The notes beneath the pieces are model-generated. The model was given only the letters and a program-made list of their open reading frames with translations. It was not told the DNA's origin and did not search any database. The translations under genes and the position numbers were made by a program. From Chara braunii (taxonomy: Eukaryota > Streptophyta > Charophyceae > Charales > Characeae): 22,328 bases of DNA. The stretch lies in the NCBI GenBank assembly GCA_003427395.1, contig BFEA01000491.1, forward strand, positions 716,159 to 738,486, read 5' to 3'. This document shows positions 8,820 to 18,480 of this stretch, piece by piece (within the stretch, counting starts at the first letter, position 1; each line of letters starts with the position of its first letter).

Positions 8820-10491
8820 GTTGTAGCCAGGTCTTATCCTTTTTTTGTGTAAGACAGTTAATCATGATTACTCCATGTCCCTCTTGTTCTCCCATGTCTC
8901 CTGACAACCAGGCTGCCTGATAATACTCTAAAAAGTCCTCTGACAAGCAGTCTCATACAATTTATCATAATTCCTTAGGTAATTCATCAATACCTAGTGT
9001 TTTCTCCTCATCCATGAGCATCAATGTTGTCCATATTTCTTCTTTGGTTATTGGTTTTTCCATGATTTCCTTTTGTTCTTCTGGTAGTGCCTTATTCAGC
9101 GGGTGTAGAAACTCTTTGATTTCCTTGTTTCGTTGATCCAAAGGGATATTACCGATTGTGGAAGTGAAGAGATCTTTAAAGAATTTTTGGGCAAGTTTGG
9201 TACAGGCTGTAGTAGATGTGACTAAAGGTGCATTACCATTTTAAGGATCTATCAATGCTTCAATTACAGTTTTACCCACCCTTGCTCTAGCCATAGCGAA
9301 AAAAACGCGCATCCATGGATCCTTCCATATTGTGTCGCCTGAGTTTGCCTCTAATTCGCATTCCTTGCCAGCTATATTTCATGAGAGTCAGCAATTGGTT
9401 TTTCAGATCCAGTATTTCATTGGCTATAGGTTCTAGAACTTCATGATCTTCAGACTTTGTTTCTATTTGTTGAAGTTTTTGGATCCTATTGTGCAAATGT
9501 GTCTCTTTCGAGTGCCTTTGTGAAACTAACATTTTGAAATATTCATTGCATTTACGACCTAGAAAGCATAGATGGTTGTTAAACCATCTGATGTTATTTT
9601 TCATGAGATGTCTTTGGTCTCTCCAGAATTGTCATACATTTTGAAGATAATTAACAAAGTTTTCGATCCTGAGGTGAGATGTGTTTAATTTGTCCTTTAC
9701 CTTGATCAGGTTTCTTGCGAAACGAGAAAATAGCTACACACATTGAATAATCTAAACCAGAAAAGAGGCTTCTATGAAAGATTTCCGCCAACTGTAGCGC
9801 CCCTTGTAACTCTTGGGCTACTAGAATTAAATCAATGCAAGATTTAGTACTTTGTCCTGATCGACTTTTTTTGAAACATGTGAATGACTTAGATGTGGGA
9901 CTAAGTCTTCTGTAAGAATAAAAAGAGAGTGACATAAATTAACAATAATTAGTCCATCAGCCTCTATATAAGTTGGGCAGGGGGATGGAGTACGCCAACG
10001 GTCCAGATGTCAGTCTGGGCGGTTTTGAAATCTCCTGCTATGATAACAGGGATACCTACCGAGAGACGCGGGAGAATATTCTCAAAAAAGATTCGGTGAT
10101 CTCTGACCTCGTTTGGCCCATATACACATACGATACTGACAATCTCAAGTTCTAGCATGGCTAAAACATACACCCATCTTCCTTGTTCCGAATGTACCTC
10201 CCAGTAAACGACTTCTACTATAGAACCCGGGGGTATCTAGATAGTCACTCCGACACTTCCGGGCTTGGGAGCATGAGCTCGAAAAGATTGATCGGGCCAC
10301 AACTCTTTGTGACATAAATTATGAGCATATGTGTCAATGAGATGAGTCTCTTGGATACAAATGACGCCAGACCATTCTCTACCATCAATCCCTTTGATTA
10401 AGTCATAAATGGCTTGTTTTTTATGGTGCTTAGCAGAGGTCAATCCGTTTACATTAAGGGACCTAAGATCTAGGTCCGCATTCCTTCTCAT
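8820..10491 (-). pseudogene. LINE ORF2, endonuclease to first RT block
   Basis: An ATG at 10491 opens an L1-type ORF2. Endonuclease/exonuclease/phosphatase motifs follow in order: RSLNVNG (residues 10-16), CIQETH with the catalytic Glu (10350), VYGPN, IIAGDFK (GDFN in the family, 10035-10024), SCIDLILV and SGLDYS (SDHS in the family, 9755-9744). Next comes the linker with the WxxxGMRIRGKLRR region, ARFF/FFAMARARVGK at a frameshift in an A run (about 9300), and then the RT N-terminus: ITKEEIWTTLMLMDEEKTLGIDELPKE (about 9060-8970) and GVIMINCLTQKKDKTW (about 8880-8830). There the frame ends at the PLE. Stops include TAG at 10237-10239. His to Tyr in SDHS and Asn to Lys in GDFN would inactivate the nuclease. 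Confidence 0.82.
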
Positions 10492-10699
10492 TAATTTTCA
10501 TCCTTTATCCTTGTTGTATAATACATCAATCACTTTAATTTCATCCATCATACCTCTTTTCTACTTGGGAAACTCATCTAGTCGTAATACACCTACAAGG
10601 CTACAAGAAATGGGATGATTATATCACTTTCGAATTGCCCTCATCCAAGTATCCTCCCTTTTCGAGTATGTCGTGGCATAGGAGTCTGGTAAGAAGAGT

Positions 10700-11410
10700 A
10701 CAAATATTGGTTTTAACCCAGAACTTACTGTATTTGATCTTCAAAATCTGTAACTCTTTCATTTTTTCACTCCTCAACCAGCAAAGATCTACCTACCTAG
10801 AGGTATCATACTTTAGATAAACATCCCTTTCAACAATCATGAAATATTTTGTCACGAGTGTGAGGGTGCTTATGCCTCCTGGGGGGAATTGTTCCTTAAT
10901 AAACTTCGATATTTCTGATTGAATTAGACACTCTCATGCTTTTCCCTTTGTTAGAGTAGATAAGAAGAGAAATGATGATTTTGTACCTTGTAGCGTTACT
11001 TCACCATATGGGGTTCCTTGCAGTATTGACAGACCTACCTCCCAAGCCTCTTCCTTGCACCTAACATGAAGAATCACAATACCTGTCCGTAAGAGCCCTA
11101 TGTTATCTTTCGTTATGGCCATTGGCAACCACTGTCGGAGCTTCTGTCGTTTACTTGTCGGTTCCAATGCAAGCGGTAATGAGGAGTGAACTCTCTCTTT
11201 CTTCTGTTCATTTTCCACGCCACCCTGTTGAGACAAGTCTTATGTGAGATCAATCTCATCATCCACCTTATCAGTGCAAGTTGCCTCTCTTTCCGCCTGT
11301 GAAGCACTGTGTTTGACTCTCGTTTGATGGGAGGGAATTGAGTTTTTTATATTATTAGTAAGCAATAAATATTTACGTTCCCTGTTAATTCTGAGACTAC
11401 TTCTTTGAGT
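10700..11410 (-). pseudogene. LINE ORF1, distal part
   Basis: On the minus strand, from about 11400 a basic, hydrophilic frame reads through TCTDKVDDEIDLT, a TAA at 11240-11242, then DLSQQGGVENEQKK and the 100-residue block 11236-10934 (RTGIVILHVRCKEEAWEVG and on). After a TGA it continues as IKEQFPPGGISTLTLV (about 10900) to about 10800. It ends a few hundred bases before the ORF2 ATG at 10491. This lies in line with the ORF1 frames at 13253-16677 and is separated from them only by the inserted element at 11418-13223. I do not recognise a named domain here. Confidence 0.55.
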
Positions 11411-11536
11411 TATCGGGCTATGTGTCCGATTTTGGATTCAACGTGCATTCAATTCGCGTTGAATCCCTGTTTGAACACGCATTAGACGGGGAAAAATGGG
11501 GTGCGCAATGATTTTTTTCCTAGGCTGAACATAATC

Positions 11537-11860
11537 GGAAAAAAACAAAAAAGTATGGGGTTGTAGATCTTTTCAAAGTCTACAACCCCATATTTTATTT
11601 CTATTTTTTTAGTTTTAAATATATTTTTTAAAAATCAAAAACATACGCACAATGAAAAAAACAGAAACAAGAAATGACATGAATCTTTTTTTTTTTAGTT
11701 TCACAGAGATTTTTTAAGGGCTAAAACAAAAACGGAAAAAAATAAAAAAAAATAAGGGTTGTAGTGTGTACATCTTCCAAAGATGTACAATAACATATTT
11801 GTTTTTCTTTTTTTTTTAACTTCGTGTATTTAAAAAAAAAATCAAAACCATAAACAACAT
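11537..11860 (+). repeat. Diverged ~200-bp direct repeat, each with a hairpin
   Basis: Two A/T-rich modules share the order A-rich tract, GGGTTGTAG, a short hairpin, a T-rich tract and ATCAAAA. The first hairpin is a perfect 14-bp stem (11554-11567 with 11579-11592, 11-nt loop) and is followed by a T-rich stretch. The second is a 10-bp stem (11767-11776 with 11780-11789, 3-nt loop). The hairpin is kept while its sequence differs, which is mildly suggestive of a structural role. Confidence 0.65.
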
Positions 11861-11869
11861 ATTTTTTGG

Positions 11870-12250
11870 CCTGCATTGCTTAGGTAACCTGCTGGATAGA
11901 CTCCCTGATTTGGGCCTGTAGAAGATTGCATGAGCCTGACGTCCGAAGTCCCGTGCGGCAAGGTTCCTCCGCTTCCTCTTCAATTAGGGTTGGGAGGTTG
12001 GCCCAACCCTGGTGCTTTTCACTGCTGTTTGCCCTCAATACTGGTAGGGTGATAGTCCTGAGTGCTGGTCATACCGAGGTAGGATAGTAGGGACAGGGGG
12101 TGTGCTGGGAGTATTAACGTGGGGATGGGTAGGGTAGGTGGCCTATCCTGTCAGGACAACCATTGGCTGCTGCTACTAGCAATCACCGCGGGTCTGGTCC
12201 TTGGTCTCTACTACACCCTGGGCTTTCAAAAAAAAAAAAATAAAAAAAAA
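11870..12250 (+). mobile_element. Plus-strand retroposon 3' end with poly(A)
   Basis: A non-repetitive, moderately GC-rich block ends in CTACACCCTGGGCTTTC followed by A13, T and A9 (12228-12250). A second copy of its last 33 unique bases occurs at 1-33, showing that it is a dispersed family. No coding sequence or clear RNA polymerase III boxes are visible, so it may be a SINE or a 5'-truncated LINE 3' UTR. The 5' limit is unknown. Confidence 0.5.
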
Positions 12251-12412
12251 TGGATCTTCTTCTAGAACGTGGAATAATACACCGCCATATGTGGGATGCT
12301 TCTGTGCATGTGGTGAGTAGAGGCCCTTAGGGCCACTGCACGTATTCCTAAGAAAAGAAAAATGAGAAAAATAAAATAAAATGAAAAAAAAAAAAAAAAA
12401 CAGAAAGATAAC

Positions 12413-12463
<51 letters not shown>

Positions 12464-12655
12464 AAAAAAAAAAAATAAAAAAAAATGGAAAATCTTCTAG
12501 AAAGTGGAATAATACACCGCCATATGAGGGATGCTTCTGTGCATGTGGTGAATAAAACGCCTTAGGGCCACTGCACGTATTCCTAAGAAAAGAAAAATGA
12601 GAAAAATAAAATAAAATGAAAAAAAAAAAAAAAAACAGAAAACAAAAGAAAAACG
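12226..12655 (+). repeat. 235-bp direct tandem duplication with A-runs
   Basis: Copy one (12226-12460) and copy two (from 12461) both start TCAAAAAAAAAAAAATAAAA. They share TGGAATAATACACCGCCATA, CTTAGGGCCACTGCACGTAT and the same AAAATGAGAAAAATAAAATA tail. Copy one ends in an A run of about 47 bases (about 12414-12460). Duplication with poly(A) at both junctions looks like tandem insertion of one short retroposon into its own tail, or slippage during replication. Confidence 0.88.
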
Positions 12656-12720
12656 ATAAATTAAAAAAAAAACAAGAAAACAGTCAATTATTGACCCATA
12701 ACTGTGATCAGTGTGATGCA

Positions 12721-12805
12721 CAAACCGGAATTCGAATCCAGACTATACATTTTAGGCCCAAGCAGACAGATTACAAGTCCAATGTCCATCTCTGCTCCAC
12801 GAGGG
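12721..12805 (-). other. tRNA-like (serine-type) segment, probable SINE head
   Basis: On the minus strand, ACATTGGACTTGTAATCTGT resembles a tRNA anticodon arm with a TGT loop triplet (12773-12775). It is followed by a long variable-arm-like stretch and then a T arm, CTGGATTCGAATTCCGG (12741-12725), with a 5-bp stem and TTCGAAT loop, i.e. a good B box. The D arm (about 12800-12786) is poor and the acceptor stem does not close, so it is not a functional tRNA. A tRNA-derived SINE or pseudogene is the likeliest reading. It is followed on the minus strand by T-rich sequence. Confidence 0.45.
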
Positions 12806-13239
12806 GTCCTTGCTAATATGCAAGGGCCCTTCGGAAATGAGACTGGACGAATAGATTGGATCATTTGGTATAAAAAAAAAAAGGGACATGCACCAACATG
12901 CACACACATGTGCTCACAGTGTTGGGGTATGAGGTGGCCTCATCTTTTTTCCCTCTTGCAGTTTGATTTTCGAAAGGGAGGGGCATGTTTGACCACCCCG
13001 CCCTGTTAATAGGGGTCAATTTTTTTTTATTTTTTTTTCCTGTTCTTGGTGTTCGGGCGCGTAGAGCCACGTGTCTGAGGCCCAACGCGCCAATTCCGTT
13101 TTTCGGAATTCGACGGGACACCCCCGTTTTTGTGTTAAACGGGATTCAACGGGGGTCCCCGTGCCCATTCAACGGGTTGAACGGCGTTGAATTCAACCCG
13201 TTCTCCATTCATCGGACACACAGTTCTCAGGTACCTGTG

Positions 13240-16200
13240 AACTCTTTCAAGTTCACTTTGCGGGGGGGCGAGTCTTCATCCAGGTTAAGATCCTGGGTAG
13301 GATCTCTTTTAAATTTGGGCATTGAGGCTCTTGTGCCGCCTGATCTTCATTCAGCATGCTACCCATTGGTACTACTTCTGCCCTGTTTGGCCTGAAATAT
13401 GTCATAAGCCCACACGATTCCCCTTCATACAGATCCACAGGATCTGAGGGAGAAGAATGAGTGTTCCTTTCTTGTGTGTCAAGAAAAGAGTACCCATCCT
13501 GCACAGACCGTTGTTGCTCAGATCCTTCAACAAACCGCTCATTGTTTCCCTGACTTTCCAACATACACGTTAATGTTGGTTCATTGGCTTTGTGATTGTC
13601 CAACAGGCCCATTGGGACCCTGGTACCACCTGTGTGATTGCAACCCTGAGAAGCCAATCGTAGTGTCTATTTATTTTGAATTTTTCTTCTTCTGTTAAGG
13701 CTGTTGTTTTTCGTATTTATTTTTTGCTTTGCCTTTTTTGGGGTCAAGACATAGTGGTTGAGCTTCTTTTGGCGCAACAGTGTTTTGCAGGCTAGTTTCA
13801 CCATGTATGCGTTGTCATTTACTTTCCTTTTGGGTCTCCTTTCTTCCTTTTGAGATTCTATGCCTTTGAATCTTTCCTGTCTGCACTGTATCCTTTTTCT
13901 TGCAAGCTCTTCGATTCTTTTCAATCCTTTTTTATATTTGGGATGAGTATCCATCAACGTAATACTGGAGTCAAGGTTACATGAGGGCTGATAATCTTTC
14001 ACCTGTTGATCCTGCTGAGAACCCAGCAAGCTAATCCCCCCTTCCTTACTTAAAATAGGTCTCTCTGATGATTGGGTGCAAATCAGTCGTGGTTCTTGTT
14101 GAGAACCCATCAAGTGAGCCCCCCCCATCCAAAATTAGGGGATTAAAACTGATAACCCATTAAGTGAGCCCCCCCATCCAAAATCAGGGGATTAAAATAA
14201 GAGGAAACAACATACAGCAACCGGTTACAAATATCAAACCAGTCTGCTCCTAGTGGGGGGTTGTATTGCAACACCAACTTCAAGTTGTCACTGCTAGCCA
14301 ACACAGGCCTCAACTGACTGTAGATTTGTTGTCACAACTGGTCTTCCAAATTAGGAAATTTTGTTCTTAAATTAGTTAGTAACCAATCAACAACTTTAGC
14401 CAATTTTGTATGCAGGTTCAGAGACACCTCTATGTTGCCCTCTTCTGAGTTCAGTGTTTTGAGGGGGGAGGCGGTAACTTTGCTTTCACCTCCATGGGTT
14501 CCATCCCAAACACATCCCTAAAAACATCAACCTCCGTTTGTTCATGATCCTCATCCCCCTCACCCATAGCCTCTTCTTTCTTTCCTTCATTTTGGAATTT
14601 ATCATCAGCTGTTCCATCAGACCGTTGTTGTTTTGACTTTCCTGACTACATTGAAAATGGTGTAACATGTTTCTCAATTCGATTTTTTCTAACCACTCGC
14701 CATTCAACAACTGATGATTGCCCATTTTTTGGCATGTAGCCCATCGGGGATGGACCAATAGATTTATTCCTTTCGTTCCCCAGGCTTGTCTCTTCTTCAT
14801 AAGATGGGTAACGCTGCAACCCTTTACCTGTTCTTTTGAGAGTGTTTTACATATTGTTCTTCATACTTATTTCCCCACCATTCTAAACACTCCCAACAGA
14901 TCCAGCACCTTCTCCAGTTCCAGTGGTCCCAGGAGCTCCTACTGTCTCTACAGGCTTGGTCCCACTCCAGAACTGGGTTTTGGCAGACTTCTGAGATTGT
15001 TTGGGATGCTGAGACTGTTGGGGGGGTAGCCAATCAACCGGTGGACAAGGGGTCTTACGAAGGTCTCCCCTACCGTCCCAAAACCAGCCAATAAGTTGGC
15101 CAGCCTGGTTGTAGTCGTCACTGTATACCCATCCCTCATATATTGGGGCTACCGGTAACCATCTATGTGGTCCCTGTGGGTCCCGTCTGAGCATTTGATC
15201 AGGAAAGATAGCGTGTTGCGGACAGGCAAACTCCGTATTGAAATGACCGTATCATCCGTATATTCTGCACTTGAAGCACCACGACCGAAACTTATGCGCC
15301 GTATGTATATGAAAAATTTTCCCTCCCATTTTGAAAGGAATAATATCATCTATAGAAAATAGTTGGTCTTTTGGCAAGTCAAGTGCAAGCATCACGTAAT
15401 CATCTCGCTTTGCTACGTGTGTGGGCAGCGGGTCAATAAAATCCATAATTTTGAACTGCTGTCCAAAATCATGAATGAATGTTCCTTGAACCTCCATTGG
15501 ATGTGTCGCAGCTCCACCCAATAGAAGTCTCGCATTAGTTGCTCTCTTCTTTCCTCTGGTACAATCTTTTTAGGGAGCCACGAGTATATTTATACCTTCG
15601 ACCTATCCCATTTCAACTTTTTCCAACCATTCAATTGCCGCTTCTCTTGCTCGAACAAACAAAGGACAGTGAATGCTGCTGGTGAAACCGGTTGGATTGA
15701 AAAGGACTCAGAAACTGCTTCTGGTCCATCTTTTATCGATTCCAACCGTTTGCACAACCATGTAATCTTGTCGTTCATTGATTTGTCTATGATGTCCCTG
15801 TAGAATACCCAATTGCTTGCATGCTTCGTGTATATTGCATCTCTATTTGCCAGCTTGTCAGTAGGATAGGATTTCATCAAGGTTTTCTTTCCCCCTTGGT
15901 CTGTAACTTGCTGTTCCGAAAGATGGAGGAAAAAAGTGAGAAAATAAGCTCGTGCGGAGGACAAGTTCCGCATGAGAATTTTCATTTCCTCTACCAGCGA
16001 GCCCATAGATCCAATTGACGGACGCATAATGTTCAATGTTTTGTTATGCAAAATGTATCTCTCACTCTTTGAGCCCAAGTTGGTTGTGCAGTCTTGGGTT
16101 CTGCGTTAGTCTGATCTCTTTGGGACGGTTGCACAGTATGTGGGGACAGGGCATCTTCAGACATGTAAGAATACTTATGGTTTGGCTTAGCTTGCCCTGT

Positions 16201-16677
16201 CATTCTTTCTTCTTCTATTAGAACCTCATCATCACTCTCCACAGAGTCTCTCATTTCCAATTCAGGGAATGCATGTGTTTCGGAAATACTCGATCATGAG
16301 GGAAGTTGGTCTACCTTTCTCTGTTGATTGGAGCGTGCTGATGAGATCAAAAATATCTTATTTCCCCTTACTTCCTTTCCCTGGGTCTGTTGAGTGATCA
16401 TTGACAAATGTTCCTTACTTGTGACTGTTATTTCACATTTTCGTTCTGATGGGGTGCCACTTGATTGTGTTGTGTTCGTCTATAACGGTTGTATTATTTC
16501 CTTTCCGTTTCTCCCAGCCAAGACCGTTGGTATCATCCCTTGAATTCTGGCCATTTGGTTAATACCTGAGCGCGCATAGGGCGAGGCTCCCAACTGTCCA
16601 AAAAGAGTGTGCCTCATGGCACCCTGATAGAACAACGGAGATTCCTGACCCCTCACCCGCTTAGCCCCAAATCTCAT
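13240..16677 (-). pseudogene. LINE ORF1 (DUF4283-like, zinc knuckle)
   Basis: An ATG at 16677 opens a frame (MRFGAKRVRGQESPLFYQ) that continues through TAG 16480-16482 and TGA 16294-16296 to TWAQRVRDTF (about 16070), then shifts frame. The piece 16078-15590 contains the VLCLFEQEKRQLNGW stretch typical of the DUF4283 region of plant L1 gag proteins. The piece 15521-14883 contains LDLPKDQLFSIDDIIPF, WCFKC (Cys pair near 15278-15267), a TGA at 15252-15254, then GHFNTEFAC, giving C-x2-C...H-x6-C, a zinc knuckle interrupted by the stop. Basic and Gln/Ser-rich tails follow (14800-14486, 14128-13667, 13657-13253). The protein would be the RNA-binding chaperone of the LINE particle. The number of stops and shifts shows long decay. 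Confidence 0.72.
14104..14203 (+). repeat. 50-bp tandem repeat with C-run
   Basis: Units 14104-14153 and 14154-14203 share AACCCATCAAGTGAGCCCCC and ATCCAAAATTAGGGGATTAA with few changes. A more diverged third relative (GAGAACCCAGCAAGCTAATC) lies at about 14018. They sit within the decayed ORF1 tail, so the duplication postdates or accompanied loss of coding function. Confidence 0.85.
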
Positions 16678-17060
16678 GATGACTGCGATTCCAGAAGACT
16701 AAACACCAAATATTGAGAAGGTGAGTTGAAAATGATAATTCGCAGAACCACTGAGCTCTTCCTCAACAGAGCACCAGAGAAAACTGGAAAAACGCAGCGT
16801 TACCAGTGCCTTGTTGTTTTCACAGAAGTTTAAGCACCACTCCATTGAATACAGCCACCCAGGTAGTATAAGGGAGATTTGAATTTAATAATCATGCAGC
16901 GTTTCAAGAACCATGTTAATTTAAATGAATTGAAAATTTAGCAAAATTAATCAACTCGCCTGGTTTAAAGTAGGGGTTAAATTACGACACTTACAATACC
17001 CTAATACGTTTTTTTTGCATTGATGACTTGCTAGATTACAATTTGCCACCTTTCATGCTT
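16678..17060 (-). other. Probable LINE 5' untranslated region and flank
   Basis: On the minus strand this stretch precedes the ORF1 ATG. It has no long open frame. Its upstream part is A/T-rich and it ends against a homopolymer block at 17064. LINE 5' regions carry an internal promoter, but I see no specific element to point to, and the 5' end cannot be placed without a second copy. Confidence 0.35.
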
Positions 17061-17063
17061 CCT

Positions 17064-17170
17064 CCCCCCCCCCCCCCTTTTTTTTTTTTTTTTTTTTTTG
17101 TTCTTGTTCTTCTTTTTTTTTTTTTTTTTTTTTTTTCCCCCCCCCCCCTTTTTTTTTTTTTTTTTTTTTT
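17064..17170 (+). repeat. Alternating poly(C)/poly(T) homopolymers
   Basis: C14, T22, a short TTC-rich link, T25 or so, C12 and T22 follow one another. The plus-strand open frame across it (poly-Phe/Pro) and its minus-strand mirror (poly-Lys/Gly) are artefacts of composition. Run lengths here are probably unreliable in short-read assembly. Confidence 0.9.
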
Positions 17171-17267
17171 GCTGGTTTGGTTACACCTTTCCTTGAGAGC
17201 AAGGCGGAAATCAGGAACGAGTGAGATGGGGGAGGGGGACTCAGGAACGGGGGGAGAAGACTCACCG

Positions 17268-17475
17268 GAGGGGATTCTTCATAGTTATCGTTCACATAAG
17301 CGTAGGTCTGGTAGATCCGAGCACTTCTGTCATGAGTAGCTTTCCTTAGCCTCTCAGGAGTGAAGGATCGCCTTCCAAAACCATTTTTGCTGATCCTCAA
17401 CCGCCAAGTGTACAATTCTGACGTACACTTTCTCCACTGACTCCGACAACTCCTAACACGATTTGATCATAACTT
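17268..17475 (-). other. Orphan coding-like segment, possible exon
   Basis: On the minus strand an open stretch reads LYTWRLRISKNGFGRR then SFTPERLRKATHDRSARIYQ and AYVNDNYEESPP, with a normal amino-acid mix unlike its surroundings. It is followed immediately by CCG-GTGAGT, a good splice-donor match at about 17264-17269. There is no obvious acceptor upstream and a TGA closes the frame near 17475. I do not recognise the protein. It may be one exon of a host gene, a remnant of another retroelement, or chance. Confidence 0.2.
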
Positions 17476-18480
17476 CTTCCCTCCTTTGTTGCATTCAGTC
17501 TCTTCCATCAGCCTATCTTCTCATCCAGGTTACTTATAATATATCCTCTATTACACTAGCCTGATTTTCTCTTCTCTATCCCAACACTTGGATCCTTGTA
17601 ATACACTGTCTCGCCCTCTTACCAACACTTTTCAACCTACCAAATCTTGTTGATAGAGTAATGAGCCATAGAATGTTGATGTCCATGTTCTCCTGTTATA
17701 CTATTGTTCTTCTACGAATATTTCCTAGAAGGTCGTGGATGCTAGCCCTATATTACCTTAATCTATGCTCATCGTTCTATCTTCCCTGTACAACAGTTTT
17801 TTCCACCAATATTAAGTTTTTTTCCCCACTTTCAATATGCGCTTACCACTAAGGCTAGACCCTAAATTCTTCACTCTATCTATCCTATATGCTCTTCATT
17901 TGATATCCCGAGTGAATAATGTTTGATGAAAGGTAGCAGAGAAACTCATGGAAAGCTTCAACTAGACAATCGCCTTGCTATTACTATTTTCTATTCGTAA
18001 TTGTTGAATACCCCGTATCCTATTGGAGTAGTATTGACTACGGATTCTCATGGATCACCACGTCAACGCCTGACTTGCCAGCGAAATATTGAATGATTGC
18101 TATGGGACGAATAACCCTCAACATCCCAAATGAACAGTAACTGATTGCTGAATACCCTGTATCCTATTGGAGTAATGTCTGAGCGATTTCTTAAACCTTG
18201 GGGTTTTGGAAATCAGAGTCATAAGTCCGTTCGGACATCAGAATCGATTCCCTATTTTGTTTCCTTATTTGTTTTTTGAGATCTTATCAAATCCTATCTC
18301 CAATATTATCTTCATCTTGATGGATTTCTTGAATGCGAAGCTAAATTCATGATTCAAACTTCATTTGCATAACTCGTAAAAATTTTAAACGCGACGTGGG
18401 ATTTTTCAAACACTTTTTACTTAAGTAATTTGTCTTAGTTTGTTATTTTTAGCAAGGGAGTCTCAACCTGTGATGTTGTG
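17476..18480. other. Unassigned AT-rich stretch with a spaced direct repeat
   Basis: No gene is recognisable. A 34-bp direct repeat, TGAATACCCNGTATCCTATT plus GGAGTA, occurs at 18000-18033 and 18144-18177, 144 bp apart, with about four differences. The spacing and short length could reflect a local duplication or paired binding sites. I favour duplication. Confidence 0.6.

Larger units (their letters stand above)
5150..8820 (-). mobile_element. Penelope-like element with N-terminal GIY-YIG (5' truncated)
   Basis: On the minus strand the order is GIY-YIG nuclease remnant (8815-8372), reverse transcriptase (8284-6164), 138-bp direct repeat (6066-5791), hammerhead-like motif (5517-5471) and 22-bp triplicate (5420-5355). 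Most Penelope-like elements carry GIY-YIG after the RT. The nuclease-first order is known from the Chlamys and Naiad groups, Chlamys being found in green algae and protists. The 5' part, including the GIY and YIG strands, is missing. At about 8820 the frame gives way to LINE ORF2 sequence. The RT is split by at least two frameshifts and a stop, so this copy is not autonomous. The 3' limit is uncertain within 5140-5354. Confidence 0.72.
11418..13223. mobile_element. Inserted non-autonomous element with short inverted ends
   Basis: CTATGTGTCCGAT at 11418-11430 matches the reverse complement of ATCGGACACACAG at 13211-13223 with one mismatch. Both ends carry clustered TTCAACG/CGTTGAA motifs just inside: left 11439-11472, right about 13145-13200. 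Such subterminal repeats are typical of class II transposons. The element interrupts LINE ORF1 and encodes no recognisable transposase. I could not identify a target-site duplication, so the family (hAT, CACTA or other) is not assigned. Its interior holds a retroposon tail, a 235-bp duplication and a tRNA-like segment. Confidence 0.5.

Noticed and set aside
12721-12805. Functional tRNA gene
   Set aside because: The D arm is degraded and no acceptor stem closes.
16336-16370. CTGATGAG on the plus strand as a second hammerhead
   Set aside because: No GAAA, no stem II and no pairing flank follow it; the same holds for CTGATGA near 14067.
17028-17415. Open frames across the C/T homopolymers on both strands
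   Set aside because: Poly-Phe/Pro and poly-Lys/Gly products of homopolymer runs; only the short segment above 17268 has normal composition.
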